A program made the translations under genes and the position numbers. A model generated the notes under the pieces. The model had not been told where the DNA came from. It did no database searches and was given only the letters and a program-made list of their open reading frames with translations. 64,000 nucleotides of DNA, from NCBI GenBank assembly GCA_006538405.1, contig BJKQ01000006.1:1325001-1389000 (forward strand). The letters run 5' to 3'. Each line of letters starts with the position of its first letter. Position 1 is the stretch's first letter. Source of the stretch: Hansfordia pulvinata (taxonomy: Eukaryota; Ascomycota; Sordariomycetes; Xylariales). Shown here in pieces: positions 11,720-22,075 of this stretch.

Positions 11720-13561
11720 ATGATACACCGTCCCGCCACCTCATTGGGCCTGCGACTGCGAAGCCTCCCCAGAGCCGCTCACGAACGACCAAGAGCGATC
11801 CCGGCAGCGTCCCGACGCCTCGTCCATCGCAGTAGCTACCACCTATACAGCACCAGGGGCAACAGCAGCAGCAACACCGACAGTAAGATCAGAAGCACCC
11901 AAAGCAGTAATAACACAACCACCAGCCCCTCCGCAAGGATGAAGCGCGCGGCACCGTCCAAAGCCGCCGCCGCCGTCCCGGCCAAGAAGGCCCGCCCGGG
12001 GCCGGCCCCGGTCCCGGAGTACCACCAGGCGACGCCGGCCCGCGACGCCTCTACGGGCGAGATCATCTGGCCGGCGCCCAAGGCACACATCGAGCGAGCC
12101 CGGGAGTTGATCAGAGAGTGGTAGGTAAGCCTCCCCCCCACCCCTTTACTTTACGACGCGTGGGCCTTGCACTATCATCATCGACGACAACATGTGACGA
12201 CTAACAAAGACATTCCCCCCCTCCCCCCCCCCCGCCAGCGCGGCCGCCAACGAAAAGACCCTGATCGTCCCCGACAAGGACGCCGACGGCCTCTCCTCGG
12301 GCGCCATCCTGCGCCGCGCCCTGGAGCTCTCGGGCCTCGACCCGGCCCTGATCGCGGCGCACCTGCCCCGGCGCAAGGGCGCCAGCGTGCACGACGACGA
12401 CGAGCGCGCCGCCATGGGCCGCCACCGCGCCTCGTACGTCTTCGTCCTGGACCAGGGCTCCCGCGCCGCCGAGAGCCCCATCGTCGACAACCCCGAGCAC
12501 CGCCGCACCCTCATCATCGACCACCACTGGGTACCGGCGCCGTCGTCCTCCGGAAACGAAGCCGACAATGGCGATGACGCCAGCAACAGCACCAGCACCA
12601 GCACCAGCACCGCCACCACCGAGAGGTCCTTCCCCCCGGGCGCCGAGCACGTCACGGCCTGCCACTCGCCCCCCGTGGCCACCACGTCTCTGCTGACGTA
12701 CCACATCTGCTGCGGCCTGGGCGCCGACGTGGGCGCCCGCGTCTCCGACGAGTGCGCCTGGCTCTGCGCCCTCGGCACCCACGGCGACCTGGGCGCCTCC
12801 GTCAAGTGGGAGCCCCCCTTCCCCGACATGCGCCCCGCCTTCAAGCGCCACACCAAGAAGGCCATCGGCGACGCCGTCGCCCTCGTCAACGCCCCGCGCC
12901 GCACCGCCGACCCGGCCGCTGGCATCGCCGCCGCCTTCGAGGCCCTGGCCGCCGCCTCGGGCCCCGCCGAGCTCCTGCGGAACGCGGGTCTGCTGTCCGC
13001 CCGCGCCGAGGTCCGCGCCGAGACCGAGCGCTGCGCCCGCGCCGTCCGCGGCGACTCCGCCCCCGCTTCTCCCCCGACGGCAGGGTCGCCGTCATCCGCG
13101 TCAGCTCCGCCGCACAGGTCCACCCCGTCGTCGCCGCGCGCTGGGCTGGCCACCTGCGGTCTGCGCGCGGGCTCGAGTTCGTCCTCGTAGCCAACGACGG
13201 CTACCGCCCGGGCGTGGTCAGCTTCTCGTGCCGCGTGGCTGGGGGCGCACGAGGTCGGGCTGGGGACGGCGTCGATATCATCGGCCTGCTCAAGGAAGCG
13301 GCGGATCGCTCGCCGGACCCAACGCTGCGGGGCCGCCTGGGCGAGTCGTTCGCACGCGGGCACAAGGAGGCCAGCGGAGGCGTCGTGCCCCAGGCAGAAT
13401 TCGAGGAGCTCATGGCAGTCATGGAGATTGGCAAGAAAAAAGTGGGTGGAAATTCCAGCAGCCCCGGAAAGGCCAAGAGCAAGGACACGACAGGGTCTAA
13501 ACAGTCCAACACGTTGATGAATTATTTCGGCAGCACCGAGGACGTTCAGCAAAGCGTCTAG
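11720..13561 (+). CDS. DHH-family phosphoesterase (RecJ/Cdc45 superfamily), one apparent frameshift
   Basis: Predicted metal-dependent phosphoesterase, about 574 residues once one frame slip is allowed for. Exons are 11720-12120 and 12239-13561; the intron has GTAGGT and a CTAAC branch site. Motif I is DKDADG (about 146-151), motif II is in YVFVLDQG, motif III is IIDHH (D228-H-H230) and motif IV is GTHGDLG. The C-terminal DHHA1 substrate-binding domain has GHKEASGG. Family members include single-strand nucleases, nanoRNases and polyphosphatases; which applies here is unknown. The first 45 residues are Arg-rich without acids, like a mitochondrial presequence. A second ATG at 11939 starts a Lys/Arg-rich, NLS-like segment. 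The frame slips by one missing base at the C-run 13060-13064. The C-terminus carries SNTLMNYF, close to a PCNA-binding motif. Confidence 0.85.
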
Positions 13562-13670
13562 ACCCAAACCAGATGGCCCCATTCAGAGCCCACCTCTCCC
13601 GACGTGTCAAGGGCGATGCACCTCAATACCTAAGGTAGGTTAGATATATGTATCCAATAACCAAAGCAAG

Positions 13671-14568
13671 TCAGAAGTTCATGAAGCCACGTTGACCGCC
13701 CCATCGAACATACCCCCCGGGTGAGCATTGCTCGCCCACGCACCCCTTCAGGTGGAAGTTGAACCATTGCACTGCCTGTGAGAACGCCTGCTCCTTGATA
13801 AACTGCTCCATTCTCTGCCTTCGCCCAGAGTTCTCGGCCCAGGCGCAGATCTCTGCACAGTGCGTGGTGATCTGGGAATGTATAGGGGTCTGTTCCAGTG
13901 CCTTTTCGACGACATGGCGGGCCTCCATCGCATAGGCTCGATCTGGGCCTGCAACCTGTCAGCGTGGAAGAAGAACAAGAAATAGGCTGCAGCTGAACGC
14001 ACCTTCGAATACGATACTCAGCGGCCTGTTAGCCACAAGTATGTCCTTGGTGCTCAGGTTCCTCGGGCGGGCCACAAAGCCGGCAGCTAGCAGGCCGGGC
14101 TGGAGAGCCCGCACAACGTATTTGGCCATGTTCCCGTCGCCAACGCCGGCGATCCGCCTGGATCCACTGAGTTTCATGTCCCGGATGAGCCGTCGGAGTA
14201 TCAACTCGTTGCAGTGGTCCCAAGACTGAGGGTAGGAGGTGCGGACGGTAAAGATGTTGGGCACGACGACGAAGTAGCCATTCGCGGCGAAGTTGTCGGC
14301 CATGCACTGGCTCGCCCATGATGTGTAGCCCTCTTCGTCGGGCAACAGGACGATGGCATATTCGGAACTGCCGCTGGGGGGCGACGCGGTGTAGTGCGAG
14401 ACTGGAACGCCGAGGTGGCTGTCAGCTATCATCGAGTCCTTGGCAGCAGCCACCAAACAGACATCTCGCGGTGGGCCTAGGTATTCACTCACTGCCGTTG
14501 ACTGTTTGGTACCTGCCTGTAGGGCAGCCCCTGTGCAGAGTGCCGCACGTGAGGGTACCCGGCAGCAT
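13671..14568 (-). CDS. Dienelactone-hydrolase-like protein lacking the nucleophile cysteine
   Basis: An alpha/beta-hydrolase-fold protein of about 250 residues. Exons read leftward: 14493-14568, 14003-14401 and 13671-13948; the introns have GTGAGT and GTGCGT donors and CTGAC branch sites. The N-terminus (GTLHRGCPTG, then TVNGISHYTASPP) and SEYAIVLLPDEEGY match the dienelactone hydrolase family, and the C-terminal AFSQAVQWFNFHL is the usual ending. The nucleophile elbow, normally G-x-C-x-G, reads GVGDGNM, with Gly near residue 113 where Cys is expected. Either this copy is non-catalytic or it uses other chemistry. Fungal members of this family are mostly of unknown substrate. It is convergent with the DHH gene, about 110 bases apart. 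Confidence 0.8.
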
Positions 14569-15281
14569 GATGGGGTCTCGTACAGGACTGTCCAGTGTCG
14601 AAGAGACCAGCCGGATATGCATTCAACAGTACGTGTGTCTCTCTTCCGTGACCGCGAATAGGGAAGGGCGATGTTTTGCGTCGAATGAAGTGTCGAGATG
14701 AGGTGCTGAACAGAGAACGAGGGCACGGCGAGCCGGAAGCTCACGGCGGCTTAGGTGAGGGGCTGTGGCCATATCGGCCGAGGACGACCTGACAATGGTA
14801 GGATTGAGCGAGATAGCTACCAGACCTTACTGAGCAGGTTTGAGAGGTGCAGAGTGGATTTCGAAGATCGCGACTGCACATTGCCTGTGCCTGGTAAAGT
14901 CGGGTGGATGAGACGAACGGGACAGACCGGGAAGGTGCTTGCCGGCTGGACACGCCTTCTATACTGGCCCTTCCACTCACTCCAGTCCGCGTTGACTGTG
15001 TCTACCGTAGATATTTGGAATAACCACCGTGACGACGCCATAGTCTTTATCGAACTAATCATCGCTAATTTACCTTAATTGATGGGGGCCTTGTGGCGTT
15101 GGCTCGTGAATGAATCCCATCAGAGATTCTCCGAAAAAAAGCACCCGCGAATATCGGCCAGCACCGGGGATGCTTCCGACCAAATCCTCCCATCGTGCCG
15201 TAATGTTCATCATATACTTCCACGTCGCCGTCTCCAGGCAACCAGGCATTCTTTTTCCCAGTTTTATCTTTCTTCGTTCCC
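14569..15281. other. Intergenic region, no gene seen
   Basis: About 710 bases covering the promoter of the dienelactone-hydrolase-like gene and the 3' flank of the CoA-binding gene, both of which read leftward. No recognisable coding sequence. Confidence 0.5.
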
Positions 15282-15846
15282 TCAAATCCGGGAAGCGTTC
15301 TTCAAGCCCTGCGCTCCGTCGACGAGAATGCACCAGCCGCCGTGGCCTCTACCACCCTCGCCGGCGACGACGTGGCCCTTGTAGTCCTCGCGCAGGAAGC
15401 GCAGGACCTCGTCGTCCCAGGAGCCCGGCTGCAGCCAGACGGCCGGGACGCCGAGGTCGCGGGCCTCGCGCAGGGCCGCCAGGGTGACCTTTGGCGGGGT
15501 GATGACGGAGACGGCCGTCCGCGCGGGCTCGGGCAGCGCCGACAGCGAGGCGGTCGTCGCGAACGACTCCCCCCGAGGTCGATGCTGGGCGAGCCCGGGT
15601 TGATGGGCGTCACCGGCAGGTTGTACGCCTTGTACCAGCCGAAGACTGACGTGGCCAGCTCTTGTCAGTGGCATTATCGCGGCATGGAGGGAAAGGAGCA
15701 GTGGGAAGGAGAAAGTGAGAGAGGGCAGACGATGCTGACTGACCTTGGTGTCCAATCTTGGCGGGGTTCTGGCTCGCGCCCACGACGGCGAATTGCGGGG
15801 TCGACAGAAAGGCACGTACGGAGGCTTCGGTCGACATCTTGAGCAT
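15282..15846 (-). CDS. CoA-binding domain protein (YccU-like), one apparent frameshift
   Basis: A small Rossmann-fold protein, about 155 residues after allowing one frame slip. Exons read leftward: 15744-15846 and 15282-15645, with a GTCAGT..CAG intron of 98 bases. Motifs: FAVVGASQNPAKIGHQVF for the nucleotide-binding loop, INPGSPSIDLGG, ITPPKVTLAALREARDLG, and AVWLQPGSWDDEVLRFL, the usual pattern of the bacterial and fungal CoA-binding (succinyl-CoA-ligase-like) family. The biochemical role is unknown. One base is missing at the run of six C at 15569-15574 (G on the coding strand). Two close ATGs exist (15846 and 15837); I take the first, but MSTEASVRAF from 15837 is equally plausible. Confidence 0.82.
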
Positions 15847-16540
15847 GGAGATGGGCTTCTTAGGCTGGTAAGGGGGTGCCTTCTTGATTTGCGCGTGAGG
15901 CGAGCCGGTGAAGCTCAAGAGGTTTAGGAGAATAGGTCTGTAGATAAAGTTGAACTTTCGTCACATGGAGCTGACGGGTCCAACGCGAGTATGAATTGCA
16001 AGGTTCCGTAACAGATGCTGGCAGCTCACGTGGGCGGGTGGGGATTATAAGAGATCATTCGAGCAACACCTCCTACCTTAGGCATTCTCCAGTCACGTTC
16101 AGATCAGCGCCCATGATGTCTCCAATGGTCCAATTATAGTGGTCGCTGTCGTGACCGCCACTCAGCGACGAGCAACTTGCCCTTTGGCGCCAGCGACAGG
16201 CCCGCGGCGTGCTTTGGGCGCCTTGCATGCGATGGATCCTCCGGCCCTGCACTCATCACTGTCATCAGTCCGGTATGCGCTGCGTGGCCAGACCCAGTTA
16301 ATTACGGCCGATACCGCCGAGCCCGCCGACTCGGCTCCGTAGCAGACGGTTTGGCGCACATAGCCGACCTGTCCGAATATAGTTGGAATCTCGACGGGGC
16401 ATGGGTGGTTTGTTAATGCCCTCGCGCCGATTGGTAGTGTAACTGCTACACTAAAGAGCACCCATACCCCAGCAGCTTGGCAACCACTGCTGCGCTGTCT
16501 CGACCCTCATCTTGACCTACTTGCTCACCAACAGAGATCC
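15847..16540. other. Divergent intergenic region
   Basis: Shared upstream region of the CoA-binding gene (leftward) and the methyltransferase (rightward), about 690 bases. It holds TACCTTAGG at 16074-16082. No gene seen. Confidence 0.5.
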
Positions 16541-17323
16541 ATGTCCACCTTCGTGTAAGTCCCCCGCGGTCGCCCGCCAGACGGACATGCAGGTCCCGTG
16601 AGCTGACGGCGTCGCACCAGCCGCTCGTCGGCGTTCAACGCCAAGGCGTACGCCGCCTTCCGGCCAACGTATCCCAAGCAGGTATACCAGGCGGTCCTGG
16701 CGTACCACAAGCTGCCGACGCCGGCCGGCACGCTGCTGGACATTGGGTGCGGGCCGGGCGCCATTGCCCGCGAGCTGGCGCCGCACTTCCGCCGGGTCGT
16801 GGCTGTCGACCCCTCGGCCAAGATGGTCGAGCAGGCCCGGTCCAGCACGGCCGCGACCAGCGGCAGCGACAAGATCAGCTTTCATGCCGGCGGGGCCGAG
16901 GACCTGGGCGCCGCCGTCCCCGGGCTCGGCGGCGCCGCCGCCGTGGACATGGCGGTCGCCGGGCAGGCGGCGCACTGGTTCGACTACGGGCGGGCGTGGC
17001 CCGAGCTGGCGCGGGCGGTGCGCGGCGGCGGCACGCTGGCCTTCTGGGGCTACGTGGACAACGTGCTGGTGGGCGCCGAGGCGGCAACGGCCGTCATGGA
17101 GCGCTTCGTCTACGGGGCTCAGGCCGCCGGCGGCGACGGCGTGGACGTCGGCGGCATGGGCCCGTACTGGGAACAGCCCGGGCGCAACATCCTGCGCGGC
17201 CTCCTGCGCAGCGTGCGCCCGCCCGAGGCCGACTGGACGGACGTGCGGCGGCTGGAGCACGAGCCGGGGCGTATCGAGGGCAGAGGAGAGGGCGAGGGCG
17301 AGAGCGAGGATGGTGCGCCGGGG

Positions 17324-17406
<83 letters not shown>

Positions 17407-17665
17407 TCCGTGGCTGCTGCGCCAGCGGATGAAGCTCGGTGAGGTCGAGGCGTACACGCGGACCTTCAGCTGCTTCCACGCTTGGAAGGACGCGCACCCG
17501 GACGCGGTGGCGCGGGCAGATGGCGGGCCCGGCGACATTGTCGACCTCATGTGGGATCACATGCGGGACGCCGTGCCCGAGTGGAAGTCGCTGGGTGAGG
17601 GTTGGCGAGAGGCCGAGGTGATCAGCGACTGGGGCACATATCTCCTGCTGGCGCGGAGAAGGTGA
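16541..17665 (+). CDS. SAM-dependent methyltransferase with an inserted poly-serine tract
   Basis: A class I methyltransferase of 352 residues, nearest in pattern to trans-aconitate methyltransferase-like fungal proteins. Exon 1 is only 14 bases (16541-16554: MSTFV), then a 66-base intron and exon 2 at 16621-17665. Motif I is LLDIGCGPG, the acidic post-I residue is in VVAVDPSAKMVEQA, and QAAHWFDYGRAWPELARAVRGGGTL covers the motif II/III region. Residues after position 230 hold an acidic linker and a run of 27 Ser, encoded by (TCG)26 plus TCT. The fold then resumes with SPWLLRQRMKLGEVEAYTRTFS and ends EVISDWGTYLLLARRR. The tract sits in a loop before the last strands, so activity may survive. 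Substrate unknown. Confidence 0.87.
17327..17404 (+). repeat. (TCG)26 microsatellite inside the methyltransferase gene
   Basis: Twenty-six uninterrupted TCG codons read as poly-Ser on the coding strand. On other frames the same run gives poly-Val or poly-Arg, and poly-Asp on the opposite strand; this explains several spurious ORFs. The purity suggests recent expansion. Confidence 0.95.
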
Positions 17666-19574
17666 CCGAGCGCTGGCGATAGATTACAATTGATGTACGA
17701 ATATGATGTGGAGAGGCGGCCATGTCTGGATGTTGGGGCGGCAGCAACGCCGTCGAAGGTGTGCTTCACCCCTCGACAACGGGGTAGGCTCTGTTGACCT
17801 GGTCTATCTCATATGTAGATGGCGTCGTCCCCCTCAGTCCTCCCAGCATCCAGTACCAGCAATAAGCCCTTTGACACGAGGGAGATCACACATGTTTTTT
17901 TGAAGACAACGAAGCCAAACCCTTGTCGTCACCAGTGTGGTTTTTGTTGCTTTTAGCCTTGCCCGTGTGTACTAAGTATGTATGCCACTGATTGACGGGC
18001 TGGGCCGTCTACTCTGGACCAAGCAACATGTACTCGTACACTCGTATGATGAGGGCTAACAGCTGCGTATCCGTAAGGGATTGGATCGTGTCACTGCTTT
18101 TCGAGGAGGTGACAATGGTGCAGCACATTGAGTTCTCCGTGGTGAAGCCGCCAATTCCGATGAATCCTTGAATACTCCTATATGTAGAACGGGGCTTTGG
18201 CATTGAACTTGTACCAGACATTAATTGAAGAAATGTCTCACAATGGAAGAGACCCGTCTACGATGCCTGGCACATACACATCAAATAGGTACCTCATATC
18301 CATGGATGTGTATTGGTGTACGACTTTGTACGAAAAGTAAGAAACGTCCACTGTCTTCCGTACCTTCCCGCACCAACGTGCAGTGTTTACCGGGGCCAGG
18401 CTGCTCATTGGGCAGGCAGGCGCAACGCTCGTAAACGGGCGTCAGTCGTGGTTGCCGTGGCAATTTCGCAGCCCGCCCCCACTGGGCCACCGCCCGCGCG
18501 GGCAGCGCATAATCAGCACAGACCAAGGGGCACATCCCTCTTCTCCCTTTCTCGGGCGACAGTGATAAGGAAACGAGCGAGAGCTCCCATTCCATACCTC
18601 TACAGCTACAACAACAATATCGCTCCCGACCCGACCGCCCTTCACCTGCTGCCAGACCTCGATTCCCCGCCTCTTGAGCCTGTTCTCCTGCCCGCCTGCG
18701 CTGCAAGCGAAATCCGAATTCCAAATCGATACCGTACACAAAAAATGGTGAGTCTGCTCTCCAGCTCGGCCGTCTCGTCGTGTTCCCACTTGCTGGGGCT
18801 CTCGCTCCCTTCCTCCCTCCCTTTGCACCAGCGGAATGCTCCATTCCCACCCCACCAGCAACAGCTGCTGCTGTTGTCTTTGTTCTCGTTGGCCCAGAGC
18901 CGGCGTAAACAGACGGGAGCACCGCTGGAATGGCCGGGGCGGGTGCTGGAGCCTCAGCTGGCCCCCTGGTTTAGCGCATTTCGCAATGCCTGGAGCAGCC
19001 AGTCAAGTTGGCCAGCACCCTTTGGAGCCCAGTCCGCCGGCGTCAGCCAGATGGCTCTGCCTACCGATTTTGCCTGCCGATGGCGCCATTCGCGGGAAAA
19101 AGACAAAGGGTCTCAGGCACCGGGGGCCCTCCAGTCTCCTGGGCGGCTGCCCCCAACACAGGCTTCAGCGCTGCACCCAATCCTGCCCCACGTGCACCCA
19201 TCACTGCCCCGTGGAGGCGCCGTTGCTTCGTGCTGCCGTGGCTGGTCACGCCGGCAAGCGACGGCGGCAACGCCAGTTCTGAACCCCTCGTTGCCCTCGT
19301 CTCCGATCCTCCAGCCTGGACCAGACGCTGCACTCCCCTCTCTGCCATCTGCCCGCTAAGTCGTCGCCTGCCCACACCCTGGCCGGCCTCTGCACCCTTC
19401 CCGATTCGCACCCTCCAAACGCCTCAGTATCACCACAGCCCATCTTAGCCCTGCATTTATCACCATCTGTCGCATCCTCCATCGCGTTTACCACGTCTCA
19501 TTTCCTGGACTACACACCTCGTTCCAATTGCACATAGCCAGTCATACGCTCGGCGTCAGTGCCACTTTACCATC
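17666..19574. other. Intergenic region and probable long 5' leader/intron of the light-chain gene
   Basis: TACTCGTA occurs at 18031. From about 18745 the strand becomes strongly C/T-rich. An ATG followed at once by GTGAGT (18745-18750) and a CAG acceptor at 19557-19559 could bound an 812-base intron in the leader or directly after a one-codon first exon. A 348-codon ORF across 18313-19359 is Pro/Ser-rich composition, not a protein. Confidence 0.5.
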
Positions 19575-20307
19575 ATGGCTTCTAATTACGAAAACAACCA
19601 GGCGTCCACCAACTACAAGGAGGCTTTCTCGCTGTTCGACAAGCGCGGAAACGGCCGTGTCCAAGTTGTCGACCTCGGAAATCTGCTGCGTGCTTGTGGC
19701 CAGAACCCGACGCTTGCTGAGATCAGCGACCTCGAGAAGAATGTCGGCAGCGACTGTAAGATGCACCTATCCCTTCCAATTCCGCCCCCCTTCGACGGAT
19801 CCGACACCTGCCCCCTCGCCCGACTGCCACCCAGCAATCACATCTCCTCGGTCCACACTGGCCCCGTCGCGCAAAATCCATTTACAACAGCCGGTGCTTG
19901 GCTAGGTCCTCGAACCAACGAGAGCGCCCCAGAGGTTTTGATCATGATCCACCTTTGCTAACGCCCGGTTCCTCTGCAGTTGACTTCGAGACCTTCTCGC
20001 GTGTTCTGAACCGCCCTGGCGGCTTCCGCGACCCTGGCGAGCCCGATGAATATTGCCGTGGATTCCAAGTATTCGACAAGGATATGACGGGTTCTATCGG
20101 CGTCGGCCAGCTCAAGTACATCCTGACGAACCTGGGCGAGAAGATGACAGACGAGGAGGTTGATGAGCTGCTCAAGGCTGTCGACACCAGCTCTGGCCAG
20201 GTCAACTACACCGGTAAGCGCCTTCGCCATGGACTGTGCGAGGTGACCTCTTCCGAACGCAAGCTAACAAGCACGCAGACCTTGTGCGCACCATTCTGGC
20301 CAACTAG
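19575..20307 (+). CDS. Cdc4-type myosin essential light chain (EF-hand protein)
   Basis: A 147-residue calmodulin-fold protein. Exons are 19575-19755, 19980-20213 and 20279-20307; donors GTAAGA and GTAAGC, the last intron with a CTAAC branch site. It begins MASNYENNQASTNYKEAFSLFDKRG. The paired EF-hands are degenerate: FDKRGNGRVQVVDL lacks a full calcium loop, and FDKDMTGSIGVGQLKYILTNLGEKMTDEEVDELL is the best preserved. This pattern fits the essential light chain of type II myosin (S. pombe Cdc4), which binds the IQ motif and is needed for contractile-ring assembly at septation. Calmodulin itself is excluded by the lost loop residues. An upstream ATG|GTGAGT exon could add six residues in frame (see findings). 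Confidence 0.88.
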
Positions 20308-22075
20308 ACAGGCCCTTTGGCGGCATGCATCTATTCTTCTTGCGGCGATACACGGAGTTTGGCAGGCAAAGACACTATCACGAGATGAACGGACATGAAT
20401 GAGGGGAAATGACGGCCTTGAGCTATGCGGCCCAGAAGCTGCTGGATGCAGACAAGCTTCGGGCTTTTCAAGCTGTCGGCCCCCGTCCGATTCTTCACTA
20501 CTGCATCATGGGTCGGGAGAAGGATGCCGGCGTTGTATCCTGATGGGATTTGATTGTACGAGACGATTGCGCATTGGCTAGCCTGTTGTGAATTTCCAAG
20601 TCTTCTGGACTACCTACCATAGTTACTGGAGCAAAAGAGACAGAACCATTTTGGAGCTGTAGGTGCTTGTCCGGGCTTCGCCCTTAAGGTGCAGTGCTGA
20701 TTCGTGACATGCGGTAACCTCGTAATGCGGTGGCGGGGACGTAGGCCACGACGACCAGAAGCCAAGGCCTTTTGAAAGCCCCTCGCATCTCGGGCGGTTC
20801 ACGAGTCATGGAGTGATCTCTTATTTGAAGGTTGGCAGCTGCGATGTAGTCGTGTACTGGTAGTAGAGAGCGGTGCTCGTTCATTCCGGCGTCGGCGTCA
20901 CACCTCACTAACTGGTACCTTATGTAGTGCTATAGAGCTAAAGTACCTCTAAGCAGGGGTGAGCTGCGGTGTCGTGTCGTGCGCCGTACCTAAGGGTCGA
21001 GCTGCGCGCGGGCCGTGACGTACGAGGACTCGTCCGGGGTTGATTACCTCTGTCTCATCTCTAGGCCATTGCTTCGCGTACAATACGCCCGCCGCCTGCA
21101 CCACCACTTCCCTCAATTCTTTACCATCGCGACACCCAGTAAGCCAGTCGTGATTTTGCCATCAGACTCTTCGTCACAGCTACTCAAATCTAATTCTGCT
21201 CACGACACCTAACAGTCCAACCTGTCCCACATTGGCTGACCTGCCGTTGCGCATACCAACCTGGTTGCTACCTATCCATTTCGTCTTGACCAGCCTGTCG
21301 GTCGGTGCCAGTGTATCCGTTGTAAGTCGGCCTCGATTGGTGACCTCACCTCAGTCCCCAACTTCACCTACCTAGACCTAAGGTACATCAATGTATGTCA
21401 AGGGCCAGATGCCAGTCGCGCCTGCCTGCGTTGCGCGCGCAAAGCATGCAACATGGTATCAAGGTATTGCCAGGACACTGCCTGTCAATGTATAGTGTTG
21501 AAGGACGCAGACGGCATGTACGGAGATGCGCCTACACTGCATTGACGGCATGTCCTTGCACTCAGTGCTGCATGTGCCCAGCCATTGGCGTATGCACGCT
21601 GAACACACCCCATCGGACGCTGCAATCAACCACCAGACGTCCATTGCTGCCCCGCCATGCCCGCCCATCCAGCCTCACCGTGTACAGATAACTGACCGCG
21701 CCGCCCCTCGCAGACCGACCTCAACCCCGCCGTCTGCCGTAGTGCCGTGCTGCCTGCAGGACAAGTCAAGACACGACACGACACGACAGTGCGTCTCGCC
21801 TCGTCATCAACCTGGCGTCTCAGATCCAGGCTCGAGCTAGTTCCACCGCCCCCGGCCCCGGCACCACTGCCTCCCGCCGGGCCCGTCCCCGTCCCCGACC
21901 CCTCCTCCTGCTCCTCTGCTCCCTCGTTGTTCTCCTCCTCGCCGTCACCACCGCCAATCTGGCTTCTCTACGAGCTCTCCCGCGCCTCTCCTCTCTGCTG
22001 GGACAGCTTCGATTTCGACCCCTATCCCGCCCCTCCTTCGCCTCGTTCAATTCCCGCCCCGTCACCACCTCCGCC
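20308..22075. other. Intergenic region and leader of the M3 peptidase gene
   Basis: About 1.8 kb. TACCTAAGG at 20987 and ACCTAAGGTA at 21376. A pentamer run of ACACG lies at about 21770-21788. The last 200 bases before the peptidase ATG are C/T-rich, typical of a highly expressed fungal leader. No gene seen. Confidence 0.5.

Noticed and set aside
12146..13582. 478-codon minus-strand ORF opposite the DHH gene
   Set aside because: Shadow of high third-position GC; low-complexity Ala/Gly/Arg composition; the plus strand carries all DHH motifs.
16425..16465. tRNA-like stretch (GGTAGTGTAACTGC)
   Set aside because: No B-box (GGTTCGANNCC) and no acceptor stem follows.
16517..17560. 347-codon minus-strand ORF with long poly-Arg
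   Set aside because: The repeat is the reverse of the (TCG)26 run; the methyltransferase on the plus strand is the real gene.
18313..19359. 348-codon plus-strand ORF
   Set aside because: Pro/Ser-rich composition of a C/T-rich leader or intron; no domain, and it contains the likely splice donor at 18748.
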